A stretch of 41,200 nucleotides of DNA, taken from NCBI RefSeq assembly GCF_000805335.1, contig NZ_KN708638.1:2564961-2606160 (forward strand), written 5' to 3'. The position numbers and the translations under genes were made by a program. Positions 23,655-32,620 of the stretch are shown piece after piece (position 1 is the stretch's first letter; each line of letters opens with the position of its first letter). This DNA is from Streptomyces sp. CT34 (GTDB lineage Bacteria > Actinomycetota > Actinomycetes > Streptomycetales > Streptomycetaceae). Below the pieces are notes generated by a model. That model ran no database searches, had not been told where the DNA came from, and was given only the letters and a program-made list of their open reading frames with translations.

Positions 23655-23727
23655 CTCCCCCGACTGGACTCGAACCAGTAACCTGCCGGTTAACAGCCGG
23701 CTGCTCTGCCAATTGAGCTACAGGGGA
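23655..23727 (-). tRNA. tRNA-Asn (GTT)
   Basis: Near-identical to its neighbour, five bases away, but with a fully Watson-Crick anticodon stem GCCGG/CCGGC. It is the promoter-proximal copy. The likely promoter lies in 23728-23840, where TAATGT on the minus strand could be the -10 and a perfect 6-base hairpin (GTCCGG, GCTT, CCGGAC at 23756-23771) sits in the leader. Confidence 0.95.
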
Positions 23728-23945
23728 TTGCTCTGTGTGCCTCGAATGCATCGCTGTCCGGGCTTCCGGACGGCGGGCGCTCGCTGCGACACATACATTA
23801 GCGCAAGCAGGGGGGTGCTCCGCCAATCGGTATCGCCTCAGATCGCCGCAGGTGATCTCCGGCGCCGGAGGGCAGGTGCGCAGCCCGGTGGTCCGCTGCC
23901 TCCCGGCACCGGACGGGGATCGAGCGGCAAGGGAAAGGTGGAGCG

Positions 23946-24245
23946 ATGCGCTACCGGCTCACGTTCATCGCGGGACTGGCGGTGGGGTATGTGCTCGGCA
24001 CGCGGGCCGGCCGGGAGCGGTACGAGCAGCTGAGGAAGGGCGCGCAGCGGATCGCGCAGAACCCCGCGGTCCGCAACACCGCCGAGTCCGCGGCGCTGAC
24101 CGGGCGGCAGACCGCGACCAAGGTGTTCGGGACGGTTTCCGCGAAGATCGAGGGGCGGCTGCCGGCGCCGGTCGCCGAGCGGGTGCGGTCGCTGCGCGAG
24201 CAGCGTGCGGCCGACGAGGACGACTGGGGCACCAGCAACACCTGA
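23946..24245 (+). CDS. Small YtxH-like membrane-anchored protein
   Basis: A 99-residue protein. It starts with a hydrophobic N-terminal helix with glycine spacing (LTFIAGLAVGYVLGTRAGRE), which is the YtxH-type signature. A charged helical region follows that could be amphipathic, then VSAKIEGRLPAPVAERV and an acidic end DEDDWG. It is likely anchored to the inner side of the membrane; function is unknown in this family, some members being general-stress proteins. The ATG has GGAAAGGTGGAG just upstream. It stands alone between the tRNA genes and the kinase. Confidence 0.8.
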   Translation: MRYRLTFIAGLAVGYVLGTRAGRERYEQLRKGAQRIAQNPAVRNTAESAALTGRQTATKVFGTVSAKIEGRLPAPVAERVRSLREQRAADEDDWGTSNT

Positions 24246-24324
24246 GGCTCCGGAGGCGCCCGGGCCCCTGCCGGGCAAACCCTGACTCTCTCCCCATGCG
24301 GCCCATGGGGCATCATCTGGGGCC

Positions 24325-25794
24325 ATGGGGATAGTCGCCGGGTTGGACAGTTCGTCCGAGAGCACACGGATCGTGGTCTGCGATGCGGACACGGGTGCCG
24401 TCGTCAGGCAGGGGTATGCACCGCACCCCGTCGAGAAGGGGCCCGATGTCGATCCGCAGGCGTGGCTGATGTCACTCGGCGAGGCCGCGGGGAACGGGCT
24501 GCTGGAGGGCGTGCAGGCCATCGGGGTCTCCGCGCAGCAGCACGGGCTGGTACCGCTGGACGCGGACGGGAACCTCGTCCGGCCGGCGCTGGTGGGCAAC
24601 GACAAGCGGGCGCAGAGCGCGGCGGCGGATCTGGTGGATTCGCTGGGCGGCCGGTCCGCGTGGGCGCAGGCCGTCGGGTCGGTGCCGCAGGCGGCGCACC
24701 CGGTGACCAAGCTGCGCTGGCTGGCGCGTAGCGAGCCGGCGAACGCGGCGCGGATCGCGGAGGTCATGCAGCCGCACGACTGGCTGGCCTGGCAGCTGCT
24801 GGGCCGGCCGGCGCGGCGGACGACGGACCGGGGCGGGGCCTCGGCGACCGGTTTCTGGTCGGCGGCGAACGGCACGTACCGGCCGGACCTGGTGGAGTTG
24901 GCGCTGGGGCACCAGGTGCGGCTCCCGGAGGTGCTGGGCCCGTCGGGCACCGCCGGTTTCACGCCGGAGGGGCTGCTGATCTCGGCCGGTACCGGCGAGA
25001 CGATGGCCGCGGCCTTCGGGCTGGGGGTCGGCGTCGGCGACGCGGTGGTGTCGCTGGGCGCCTCGGGGTCGGTCTTCGGCATCCACGACGAGGCGCTGGT
25101 CGATCCGTCCGGGACGATCACCTCGTTCGCGGACGCGACCGGGCGGCATCTGCCGGTGGTGCACATCACCAACGCGGTGCGGGTGCTGCGCGGTGCGGCG
25201 GAGATGCTCGGCACGGATCCGGCGGGGCTGTCCGACCTGGCGCTGAAGTCGTCGCCGGGCGCGTACGGCATGGTGCTGCTGCCCTATCTGGAGGGCGAGC
25301 GGACGCCTCATCTGCCGCACACCGCAGGGTCGTTGCACGGGATGCGCCGGGAGAGCATGAAGCCGGAGCATCTTGCGCGGGCGGCCGTGGAGGGCATGCT
25401 GTGCGGGCTCGCGGACGCACTGGACGTGCTGCGCGGGCGGGGCGTCGCGGTGCGCCGGGTGTTCCTGCTGGGCGCGGCGGCCGAGCTGGGCGCGGTGCAG
25501 GCGGCGGCGCCCGGGCTGTTCGGGGCGCAGGTCGTGGTGCCGCAGCCGGCCGACTACGCGGCGCTGGGCGCGGCCCGGCAGGCGGCCTGGGCGTGGAACA
25601 CGGCGCACCGTACGGGTACCCCGGCCGCCGGTGGGGACGGCGGACCGGGGTACACCGAGCCTCCGCAGTGGCCGGCGGCGGCGAGCCAGGTCTTCGAGCC
25701 GGGCGAGGAGCTGCCGGTCTGGCAGGCCGTGCGCCAGCAGTACGCGGCGGTGCGCGACGAGGCCCATCCGGGGGCGTTCCAGTGGGAGGGCTGA
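24325..25794 (+). CDS. FGGY-family carbohydrate kinase (xylulokinase-like)
   Basis: The 489-residue protein has the FGGY fold in two ATPase halves. The first starts MGIVAGLDSSSESTRIVV, with substrate-region motifs VSAQQHGLVPLD and QPHDWLAWQLLGRP. The second carries VVSLGASGSVFGIHD and VFLLGAAAELGAVQAAAP. The enzyme phosphorylates a ketose, most likely D-xylulose, feeding the pentose phosphate pathway. The ATG follows GGGGCC. The gene is not in an operon with the importer of the island, though a common sugar diet is possible. Convergent with hrdA, 28 bases away. Confidence 0.88.
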   Translation: MGIVAGLDSSSESTRIVVCDADTGAVVRQGYAPHPVEKGPDVDPQAWLMSLGEAAGNGLLEGVQAIGVSAQQHGLVPLDADGNLVRPALVGNDKRAQSAAADLVDSLGGRSAWAQAVGSVPQAAHPVTKLRWLARSEPANAARIAEVMQPHDWLAWQLLGRPARRTTDRGGASATGFWSAANGTYRPDLVELALGHQVRLPEVLGPSGTAGFTPEGLLISAGTGETMAAAFGLGVGVGDAVVSLGASGSVFGIHDEALVDPSGTITSFADATGRHLPVVHITNAVRVLRGAAEMLGTDPAGLSDLALKSSPGAYGMVLLPYLEGERTPHLPHTAGSLHGMRRESMKPEHLARAAVEGMLCGLADALDVLRGRGVAVRRVFLLGAAAELGAVQAAAPGLFGAQVVVPQPADYAALGAARQAAWAWNTAHRTGTPAAGGDGGPGYTEPPQWPAAASQVFEPGEELPVWQAVRQQYAAVRDEAHPGAFQWEG

Positions 25795-25822
25795 CCGGAC
25801 CGCGGCGCCGGCGCGCCGGGGC

Positions 25823-27070
25823 TCAGTCGAGGTAGCCGCGGAGCTGGTCGGCGAAGGCGTGGTCGCGGAGCTTGTTGAGGGTCTTGGACTCGATCTGCCG
25901 TATCCGTTCGCGGGTGACGCCGAAGATCCGGCCGATCTCCTCCAGGGTGCGGGGGCGGCCGTCGGCCAGGCCGTAGCGGAGCTGGACGACCTTGCGCTCG
26001 CGTTCGCCGAGGGTGGACAGGACCGCGTCGAGGTGTTCGCGGAGCAGCAGGAACGCGGCGGATTCGACGGGTGAGGCGGCGTCGCCGTCCTCGATGAGGT
26101 CGCCGAGGGCGACGTCCTCCTCCTCTCCCACGGGGGCGTGCAGGGAGACCGGTTCCTGGGCTAGCCGCAGCACCTCGCTGACGCGTTCCTCGGTGAGGTC
26201 GAGGCTGGCGGCGACCTCCTCGGGGGTCGGTTCGCAGCCGCGCTCCTGGAGCATCCGGCGCTGGACGCGTACGACGCGGTTGATCAGCTCGACGACATGG
26301 ACCGGGACGCGGATGGTGCGGGCCTGGTCGGCGAGGGCGCGGGACATGGCCTGGCGGATCCACCAGGTCGCGTAGGTGGAGAACTTGTAGCCGCGGGCGT
26401 AGTCGAACTTCTCGACGGCGCGGATCAGTCCGAGGTTTCCCTCCTGGACGAGGTCGAGCATGGTCAGCCCGCGGCCGACGTAGCGCTTGGCGACGGAGAC
26501 CACGAGGCGGAGGTTGGCCTCGATGAGGCGGCGCTTGGCCATCCGGCCCAGGACCACCAACTTGTCCAGGTCGTAGGCGAGTTGGGAGTCCAGGTCGGGG
26601 GTTCCGGTGAGCTTCTCCTCGGCGAACAGGCCGGCCTCGACACGGCGGGCGAGCTCGACCTCCTCGGCCGCGGTGAGCAGCGGGATCCGGCCGATCTCGC
26701 GGAGGTACTGGCGGAAGAGGTCGGAGGACGGGCTGCCGGTCCCGGGGTGGGGCGGCGGCTCGGGGGTGATCTCCTCCAGGACCATCTCGGCGGCGGGGGG
26801 TTCGGGCTGCTGCGGGACCGTGACCTGCCCGGTCGGCAGGTCGGCGTTGACCGGGGTGGCCGGTGTGCCGGCGGCCGGTGCGTCGGGGAGGGTCTGGGTC
26901 TGCACGGGGGCGACCTCCAGGGTGATCGCGTCTGGGGCGGCAGAGAGCCCGGGAACGGTCGCGGCCGAGCCGCCGTCCGTCCCGTACGTCACGAACGGCT
27001 GCGCGGGCGACCCGCGGCCCGTACGGGGGTGCGTACGACCGGGTGTGCCGCGCTCCGAGGACTCAGGCAC
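25823..27070 (-). CDS. hrdA: RNA polymerase sigma factor HrdA (sigma-70 principal-like)
   Basis: This 415-residue group 1/2 sigma factor has a disordered Pro/Thr-rich N-terminus of about 110 residues. Then comes region 1.2 ([16 protein letters not shown]), region 2 ([20 protein letters not shown] and [18 protein letters not shown]), region 3, and region 4 ([15 protein letters not shown] and [18 protein letters not shown]) ending LRGYLD. Region 2.4, which reads the -10 box, matches HrdB-type factors, so both should recognise similar promoters. It follows dnaG on the same strand with a 116-base gap, the arrangement of the dnaG-rpoD block of other bacteria; in Streptomyces the essential factor HrdB lies elsewhere. 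The GTG start has TGAGGAAC upstream. Length near the S. coelicolor HrdA size. Confidence 0.92.
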   Translation of the reverse strand: MPESSERGTPGRTHPRTGRGSPAQPFVTYGTDGGSAATVPGLSAAPDAITLEVAPVQTQTLPDAPAAGTPATPVNADLPTGQVTVPQQPEPPAAEMVLEEITPEPPPHPGTGSPSSDLFRQYLREIGRIPLLTAAEEVELARRVEAGLFAEEKLTGTPDLDSQLAYDLDKLVVLGRMAKRRLIEANLRLVVSVAKRYVGRGLTMLDLVQEGNLGLIRAVEKFDYARGYKFSTYATWWIRQAMSRALADQARTIRVPVHVVELINRVVRVQRRMLQERGCEPTPEEVAASLDLTEERVSEVLRLAQEPVSLHAPVGEEEDVALGDLIEDGDAASPVESAAFLLLREHLDAVLSTLGERERKVVQLRYGLADGRPRTLEEIGRIFGVTRERIRQIESKTLNKLRDHAFADQLRGYLD

Positions 27071-27078
27071 CGTTCCTC

Positions 27079-27100
27079 AGTGTGGAGTACGACACACTCC
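27079..27100. promoter_or_regulatory. Nested inverted repeats upstream of hrdA, possible operator
   Basis: AGTGTG (27079-27084) and CACACT (27093-27098) form an inverted repeat around eight bases. Overlapping it GGAGT (27084-27088) pairs with ACTCC (27096-27100). The site is 9 bases upstream of the hrdA GTG, so a protein or RNA structure here could block initiation. The regulator is unknown. Confidence 0.4.
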
Positions 27101-27186
27101 CGCCACGAGGGGCGTGCGGGCACTTTTTGAGTCCGGTCCGTGACCGGATGGCTACCGGGAGGTGCCGGGCGGCCCGGGAGGCGCCG

Positions 27187-29103
27187 CTACAGGGCTCCGT
27201 AGCCGCGCTCGCGGAGGGCCTGGCCGTACTGCTGGAGGACCCAGAGCTCGTTCTGGACGGCGGCCAGGTGCTCGGGGTCGGCGCGCGGGCCCAAGCGCTG
27301 GAGGGTGCCGCGGATCTCGGTGACCCGCTGGTTGACGGCGGCGAGGCGGACGGCGACCAACTGGACGCCGGCGTACGCCTCGTCGGGCTCGCGGCGGGTG
27401 TGCAGCGGCTCCACGGTGAGCTCGGTGACCATGGCGCGGACGGTGTCGTCGGGCGCCGCCTCGCGGACCCGGGGGACATAGCCGCTGTCCGCGGCGCCGG
27501 CCGCGGCGCCGCCGGCGTCCTCGATGCACTGGCGGACCACGGCGTAGGGCGGCGCGGTGAACTCGTCGGCGCCGTATGCGTCGAAGGCCGGGGAGACCAG
27601 GTCGGGGCGCTGGAGTGCGAGCTTGAGCAGCTCCCGCTCGACGCGGTGGGCGGGGCTGCGGAGGTTGAGGGCGGGGCCGCCGGTGCCGGCCGCGGGGCGC
27701 TGCGGGGCGGCGGCCGGGGCCGGGCCGGGGCGCTGCGGGCGGCCCTGGCCGGAGCCGCCGTCGCGCCCGCGCTCCCGGGCCCAGCGGGCGAGCTGGCCGA
27801 CCCGGCGGACGACGAACTGGGTGTCCAGGATGCCGAGCATGCCGGCCAGCTGGACGGCGGATTCGTGCTGGATGGAGCTGTTCTTGATGTTCGCCACGAT
27901 GGGGGCCGCCTCGTCCAGCGCGGCGGCCCGGCCCACGGTGGTGTCCAGGTTGTGCCGGGAGACGACGTGGCGCAGCGCGAACTCGAAGAGCGGGGTACGG
28001 GACTCGACGAGGTCGGCGACCGCCTGGTCGCCCTTGGCGAGCCGCAGGTCGCAGGGGTCCATGCCGCCGGGGGTGATCGCGATGGAGGTCTCGGCGGCGA
28101 ACTTCTGGTCGTCCTCGAAGGCGCGCAGCGCGGCCTTCTGGCCGGCGGCGTCGCCGTCGAAGGTGAAGACGACCTCGGAGCCGGAGTTGTCCATCAGCAG
28201 ACGGCGGAGGATCTTGATGTGGCCCTCGCCGAAGGCGGTGCCGCAGGTGGCGATGGCGGTGGTGATCCCGGCCAGATGGCAGGCCATGACGTCGGTGTAG
28301 CCCTCGACGACCACCGCGCGGTTGGTCCTGGCGATCTCCTTCTTGGCGAGGTCGATGCCGTACAGGACATGGGACTTGCGGTAGTTGGGGGTCTCGGGGG
28401 TGTTCAGGTACTTCGGGCCGTTGTCGTCGTCGCGGAGCTTGCGGGCGCCGAAGCCGACGACCTCGCCGGCGATGTCGCGGATGGGCCACATCAGACGGCC
28501 GCGGAAGCGGTCGATGGGGCCGCGGCGGCCCTCCTGGGAGAGGCCGGAGAGGATCAGCTCCTGGTCGCTGAAGCCGCGCCCGCGCAGGAAGCGGGTGAGG
28601 TGATCCCAACCGGCGGGGCTGTAGCCGACGCCGAAGTGCTGGGCTGCGGCCTGGTCGAAGCCGCGCTCGGCGAGGAACTTCCGGGCGATCTCGGCCTCGG
28701 GGGCGTCCAGCTGCTCCACGTAGAACGCGGCGGCGGCCTTGTGGGCCTCCACGAGGCGGGTGCGCTCGCCCTGCTGGCGGCCGGGGGTGTAGCCGCCCTC
28801 CTCGTACCGGAGGGTGATGCCGGCCTGGGAGGCGAGGCGCTCGATGGTCTCGGCGAAGGAGAGGTGGTCGATCTTCATGATGAAGTCGACGGTGTCGCCG
28901 CCCTCCTGGCAGCCGAAGCAGTGGTAGAGCCCCTTGGCCGGGCTCACGTGGAACGACGGGGACTTCTCGTCGTGGAAGGGGCACAGGCCCTTGAGATTGC
29001 CGCCGCCGGCGTTGCGGAGCTGGAGGTACTCGGACACGACGGCGTCGATCGGGACCGCGTCCCGCACCGCCTTCACATCGTCATCGTTGATCCTGCCTGC
29101 CAC
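27187..29103 (-). CDS. dnaG: DNA primase DnaG
   Basis: The 638-residue protein makes RNA primers at the replication fork. It has the zinc ribbon CPFHDEKSPSF then HCFGC (Cys41, His44, Cys62, Cys65), a central RNA polymerase domain with FRGRLMWPIRD and FGARKLRDDDNGPKYLNTPE, and the TOPRIM segments VVVEGYTDVMACH and FTFDGDAAGQKAALRA. The C-terminal DnaB-interacting helical part is preceded by a Gly/Pro/Ala linker. The GTG at 29103 has no Shine-Dalgarno, but TAGAAT lies six bases upstream on the minus strand, so the mRNA is probably leaderless. Upstream of hrdA on the same strand. Confidence 0.97.
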   Translation of the reverse strand: MAGRINDDDVKAVRDAVPIDAVVSEYLQLRNAGGGNLKGLCPFHDEKSPSFHVSPAKGLYHCFGCQEGGDTVDFIMKIDHLSFAETIERLASQAGITLRYEEGGYTPGRQQGERTRLVEAHKAAAAFYVEQLDAPEAEIARKFLAERGFDQAAAQHFGVGYSPAGWDHLTRFLRGRGFSDQELILSGLSQEGRRGPIDRFRGRLMWPIRDIAGEVVGFGARKLRDDDNGPKYLNTPETPNYRKSHVLYGIDLAKKEIARTNRAVVVEGYTDVMACHLAGITTAIATCGTAFGEGHIKILRRLLMDNSGSEVVFTFDGDAAGQKAALRAFEDDQKFAAETSIAITPGGMDPCDLRLAKGDQAVADLVESRTPLFEFALRHVVSRHNLDTTVGRAAALDEAAPIVANIKNSSIQHESAVQLAGMLGILDTQFVVRRVGQLARWARERGRDGGSGQGRPQRPGPAPAAAPQRPAAGTGGPALNLRSPAHRVERELLKLALQRPDLVSPAFDAYGADEFTAPPYAVVRQCIEDAGGAAAGAADSGYVPRVREAAPDDTVRAMVTELTVEPLHTRREPDEAYAGVQLVAVRLAAVNQRVTEIRGTLQRLGPRADPEHLAAVQNELWVLQQYGQALRERGYGAL

Positions 29104-29109
29104 GCCTGA

Positions 29110-29115
29110 ATTCTA
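29110..29115 (-). promoter_or_regulatory. dnaG: -10 element of a leaderless dnaG promoter
   Basis: On the minus strand TAGAAT ends six bases before the GTG start codon of dnaG, so transcription would begin at or next to the GTG. No clear -35 is found at the usual 17-18 base distance, and there is no Shine-Dalgarno before the GTG. Confidence 0.6.
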
Positions 29116-29193
29116 CGGTGGGGGTCGGACATCGCCGGGCGGGGCGGGGTTCGGTGCGGGGGGGTGGGGCGGGGCTCAGGCCGGTGCGGCCCG

Positions 29194-29252
29194 GACTCGC
29201 TGCCTTGGACTCGGCTGCCTTGGAGTCGGTTGCCTTGGAGTCGGTTGGCGAG
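29194..29252. repeat. 15-base tandem repeat, four copies
   Basis: Units GACTCGCTGCCTTG (14 bases), GACTCGGCTGCCTTG, GAGTCGGTTGCCTTG and GAGTCGGTTGGCGAG run in tandem about 90-150 bases upstream of dnaG. Confidence 0.8.
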
Positions 29253-29300
29253 GGCGTGCGGCGGGGCCTCCGCTTCCCCCCACCCCCGAACCCACCCCCC

Positions 29301-29340
29301 GCCCCCTCCCCCGAAGGGGGAGAGGGGGAGGGGGCGGGGG
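29301..29340 (+). promoter_or_regulatory. Long C/G hairpin and four-tract G-quadruplex motif upstream of dnaG
   Basis: GCCCCCTCCCCC (29301-29312) pairs perfectly with GGGGGAGGGGGC (29324-29335) around an 11-base loop. The plus strand also reads four runs of five G at 29316-29340 separated by AGA, A and C, an ideal quadruplex pattern. The same strand can therefore fold in two alternative ways. It may end the leftward flavoprotein transcript or affect dnaG transcription or replication. Confidence 0.65.
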
Positions 29341-29774
29341 AAGCATTCCGCGTCCGCCCGGCCCGCACCGCCCACACCGACCGCCCGGCCCCGCCCGCCG
29401 GCCCCACAGCCCCGCCCGTCGGCCCGGCAGCCCGCCGCGCCCCTGGCTGCCCCTCCCCGCGTCGCCGCCCCGCTCCCCCACGTCGCCCCCCTCCGGCGCG
29501 TCGCCCGCTACCCTCCGGCTCGGCGCCGATCATGCGGATGCCGGGGTTCAAAGCAGCGGCAGCAGCGGTAGCGGCGGACGTCGGCCCGCTGCCGCCGGGG
29601 GGCGCCGGGCCCGGGAGCACGGCAGGGGCGTGGGGTGCGCCCGGCCCACCGGCCGCCTACCGGCCTCCCGCCTGGCGGCCTCCCGGACGTCGTCGAACGG
29701 GACCCGCCACCGGCCGGGACGGACGTACCCGTGGCGGCCATGGGTCTCCTGCGCCCTATAGCCCCTATAGCCCC

Positions 29775-31037
29775 CTACGGCACCAGCGACTCCAGAGGAA
29801 CGGACGGGTCCTGAAGCTTCTCGGGGTCCAACGGGGCGCCGGAGCGGATCAGTTGCTGGACGGTGTCGGTGACGTCCCAGACGTTGACGTTCATGCCGGC
29901 CAGCAGGCGTCCTTCGCTGAGCCAGAAGGCGATGAACTCCCGCTTGCCGACGTCGCCGCGGCACACGACCTGGTCGTACGAGCCGGGCGGGGCGTAGCCG
30001 GAGTACTCCATGCCGAGGTCGTACTGGTCGGAGAAGAAGTACGGGATGCGGTCGTAGCTGACGTCCTGGCCGAGCATGGCGCGGGCCGCGGCGGGGCCGC
30101 CGTTGAGGGCGTTGGCCCAGTGCTCGACGCGCAACCGGGTGTCGAGCAGCGGGTGGTCGGCGGCGGCGACGTCGCCGGCGGCGTAGATGTACGGGTCGGA
30201 GGTGCGCAGCGCGGCGTCGACGGCGATGCCGCCGCCGTCGGCGCGGTCGACGACGTCGAGGCCGGCCTGTTCGGCGAGGGCGGTGCGCGGGGCGGCGCCG
30301 ATGGCGGCGAGTACGTCGTGGGCGGGGTGTTCCTCGCCGTCGTCGGTGCGGACGGCCAGCACCATGCCGTCGTGGCCGACGATTTCGGTGAAGCGGGCGC
30401 CGAAGTGGAAGCGGACGCCGTGTTCGCTGTGCAGGTCGGTGAAGAGCGCGCCGAGTTCGGGCCCGAGGATGCCGTGCAGCGGGGTCGGTTGGGGCTCGAC
30501 GATGGTGACCTCGGCGCCGTAGGAGCGGGCGGCGGCGGCGACTTCGAGGCCGATCCAGCCGGCGCCGGCGATGACCAGGTGGCCGTTGTCGCGGCCCAGG
30601 GAAGCCAGCACGCCGCGCAGCCGTTCGGCGTGCGCGAGGCGCCGGAGGTGGTGCACGCCGGCGAGCCCGGTGCCGGGGATGTGCAGGCGGCGCGGTTCGG
30701 CGCCGGTGGCCAGCAGCAGCTTGTCGTAGGCGATGAGGGTGCCGTCGCCCAGGCGTACGGTCTTGGCCGCGGGGTCCAGGTGGACGGCGGGCTGGCCCAG
30801 GTGGAGCTCGATGTGGGCCTGGGCGTAGAAGGCGGGTTCATGGATGAACACGCTGTCCCGCTCGTCCTTGCCGAGCAGGTACCCCTTGGAGAGCGGGGGC
30901 CGCTCGTAGGGGTGGTCGCGCTCGTCGCAGATGAGGATCACCCGGCCGGTGAATCCCTCTGCGCGGAGAGTCTCCGCGGCCTTCGCTCCGGCCAGGCCAC
31001 CCCCGACGATGACGAACGTCTGGTGTGCGTCGACCAC
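29775..31037 (-). CDS. FAD-dependent ferredoxin/pyridine nucleotide reductase-like protein
   Basis: The protein (420 residues) has two Rossmann domains. The FAD site is FVIVGGGLAGAKAAETLR at the start and the NAD(P)H site VIAGAGWIGLEVAAAARSY near residue 155. IYAAGDVAAADHPLLDT closes the FAD domain, and a C-terminal dimerisation-type domain has YFFSDQYDLGMEYSGYA. This layout fits the ferredoxin reductases of the rhodocoxin/putidaredoxin reductase family, which move electrons from NAD(P)H to a ferredoxin that feeds P450s or dioxygenases. No ferredoxin gene is next to it. The GTG at 31037 has AGGAGGAAG upstream; a long frame extension lies in repeat DNA. Confidence 0.88.
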   Translation of the reverse strand: MVDAHQTFVIVGGGLAGAKAAETLRAEGFTGRVILICDERDHPYERPPLSKGYLLGKDERDSVFIHEPAFYAQAHIELHLGQPAVHLDPAAKTVRLGDGTLIAYDKLLLATGAEPRRLHIPGTGLAGVHHLRRLAHAERLRGVLASLGRDNGHLVIAGAGWIGLEVAAAARSYGAEVTIVEPQPTPLHGILGPELGALFTDLHSEHGVRFHFGARFTEIVGHDGMVLAVRTDDGEEHPAHDVLAAIGAAPRTALAEQAGLDVVDRADGGGIAVDAALRTSDPYIYAAGDVAAADHPLLDTRLRVEHWANALNGGPAAARAMLGQDVSYDRIPYFFSDQYDLGMEYSGYAPPGSYDQVVCRGDVGKREFIAFWLSEGRLLAGMNVNVWDVTDTVQQLIRSGAPLDPEKLQDPSVPLESLVP

Positions 31038-31087
31038 TTGCTTCCTCCTCGTTGCGGTGCCGTACGTCCGCGTCCGCGTCCGTAAAC

Positions 31088-31139
31088 GCCCCCGTTGTCG
31101 CCCCCGTTGGTGCTCCCCGTTGCGCGTGCCCCCGTTGCT
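31088..31139. repeat. 12-base tandem repeat (GCCCCCGTTGTC type)
   Basis: Units GCCCCCGTTGTC, GCCCCCGTTGGT, GCTCCCCGTTGC and, after four bases, GCCCCCGTTGCT lie just upstream of the flavoprotein gene, next to a GTCCGC triple repeat at about 31067-31082. Confidence 0.75.
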
Positions 31140-31231
31140 CCGTTCGTTCGTGTGCGGTGCCCCGTGCGAATCGTCGTGGACGAGCGTCCCGCACGGAGCG
31201 TGATGGGGGAAGAGGGGCTGCCCCCCTAGGG

Positions 31232-32620
31232 TCACCCTGGGTTGCCCCAAGCGTTACCAGGGGGACGTGTGAGACGGGCGTGAAGAGAGCGCGCGGAGGC
31301 GTCCGTGAGGGCCGCGATCTGGTCGATGACGGCGCGCATCCGGGCGGTGTCGTCGGCCGCCGCGGCGAACAGCGAACGGAACTGCGGATCAAGGCCGTCC
31401 GGGGCGCGGGCGAGCAGCGCCTCGGCGAGTTCGGCGATCACCACGCGCTGGTCGGCGCGGAGGGCTTCCTGGTCGGGGCGCTGTATGACGTACCGGTCGG
31501 CGACCGCTTTGAGAACGGCGCATTCCAGCCGGGTTTCGGCCGGAACCACCAGCTCCGCCGCGTAGCGGGTGAGCCGCCCGGCCCCTCCGCCGGAGCCCGG
31601 ACGGCTCCGGGGGTACCCCCATCGGGCCCGGGTCGCGCCCTCGGCGGCCTGGCAGAACCGGCCGATCAGCTGGCTGGTGGCGTCCTTGAGGCGGGCCTGG
31701 GCGAGCGCCGTGCCGTCGTAGCCGTGCGGCCACCACTCCTGGTCGAGGAGGCGGTCCAGGGCGGCGGCCAGTTCCGCCTCGCCGGCGCCGGGGGCGTAGC
31801 GCTCGGCGGCCACCGCGAAGATCTCGGCGCGTTCGGCGTCGGCGAGCAGCACGTTGGGGTCGAGGTGGCCGGCGTGCAGCCCGTCCTCGACGTCGTGCAC
31901 CGAGTACGCGACGTCGTCGGACCAGTCCATGACCTGCGCCTCGAAGCTGCGGGCGGCGGTCGGGGCGCCGGCGCGGAACCACGCGTAGACCGGCAGGTCG
32001 TCCTCGTAGACGCCGAACTTCGGGGAGTCGGGGTCGTCGGGGTGCCCGCCGCGCGGCCAGGGGTACTTGGTGGCGGCGTCCAGGGCGGCGCGGGTGAGGT
32101 TGAGGCCGACGCTGACCGGGTGGCCGTCCGCGGCGGGCACGAACCGCTTGGGCTCCAGACGGGCCAGCAGCCGCAGCGACTGGGCGTTGCCCTCGAAGCC
32201 GCCGCAGGGCGCGGCGACCTCGTTGAGGGCCTGTTCGCCGTTGTGGCCGAAGGGCGGGTGGCCGAGGTCGTGCGCCAGGCAGGCGGTCTCGACCAGGTCG
32301 GGGTCGCAGCCGAGGGCGGCGCCCAGTTCCCGGCCGACCTGGGCGCACTCCAGGGAGTGCGTCAGCCGGGTGCGGGGGCTGGCGTCCCAGGCGTGGGTGT
32401 GGGTGCCGGGGGTGACGACCTGGGTCTTGCCGGCGAGCCGGCGCAGCGCGGCGGAGTGCAGGACCCGGGCGCGGTCGCGTTGGAAGGCGGTGCGTCCGGG
32501 GCGTTTGTCCGGTTCGGGGACCCAGCGTTCGGCGTCGGCCGCGGTGTAGCCGGGAGTCGTCGGGTGCGGAGCCGGGCCCGCTTCCGGGGGCGGAGGGGTG
32601 GTCGGTGTTGTGCCCGTCAT
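31232..32620 (-). CDS. dgt: Deoxyguanosinetriphosphate triphosphohydrolase-like protein
   Basis: This 462-residue HD-domain protein cleaves dNTPs, preferably dGTP, to the nucleoside and triphosphate. It has [18 protein letters not shown] (first His) and [20 protein letters not shown] (HD pair), then [18 protein letters not shown], all Dgt family landmarks. The disordered first 35 residues are Thr/Pro-rich. The ATG at 32620 overlaps the stop of the preceding chelatase-like gene by four bases (ATGA). It lies close to dnaG, linking dNTP control with DNA replication genes. Confidence 0.93.
   Translation of the reverse strand: MTGTTPTTPPPPEAGPAPHPTTPGYTAADAERWVPEPDKRPGRTAFQRDRARVLHSAALRRLAGKTQVVTPGTHTHAWDASPRTRLTHSLECAQVGRELGAALGCDPDLVETACLAHDLGHPPFGHNGEQALNEVAAPCGGFEGNAQSLRLLARLEPKRFVPAADGHPVSVGLNLTRAALDAATKYPWPRGGHPDDPDSPKFGVYEDDLPVYAWFRAGAPTAARSFEAQVMDWSDDVAYSVHDVEDGLHAGHLDPNVLLADAERAEIFAVAAERYAPGAGEAELAAALDRLLDQEWWPHGYDGTALAQARLKDATSQLIGRFCQAAEGATRARWGYPRSRPGSGGGAGRLTRYAAELVVPAETRLECAVLKAVADRYVIQRPDQEALRADQRVVIAELAEALLARAPDGLDPQFRSLFAAAADDTARMRAVIDQIAALTDASARSLHARLTRPPGNAWGNPG

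Larger units (their letters stand above)
29104..29774. other. 671-base non-coding region between dnaG and the flavoprotein gene
   Basis: No plausible gene is seen; all reading frames here are Gly/Pro/Arg/Ser-rich shadow sequence. Contents: the dnaG -10 element, a 15-base tandem repeat at 29194-29252, and a G-run hairpin at 29301-29340. The 3' part shows nothing recognisable. Confidence 0.6.

Noticed and set aside
29508..29741. Small 77-codon minus-strand frame in the dnaG-upstream region
   Set aside because: Composition is Gly/Arg/Pro/Ser-rich, there is no ribosome binding site, and it overlaps other equally open shadow frames.
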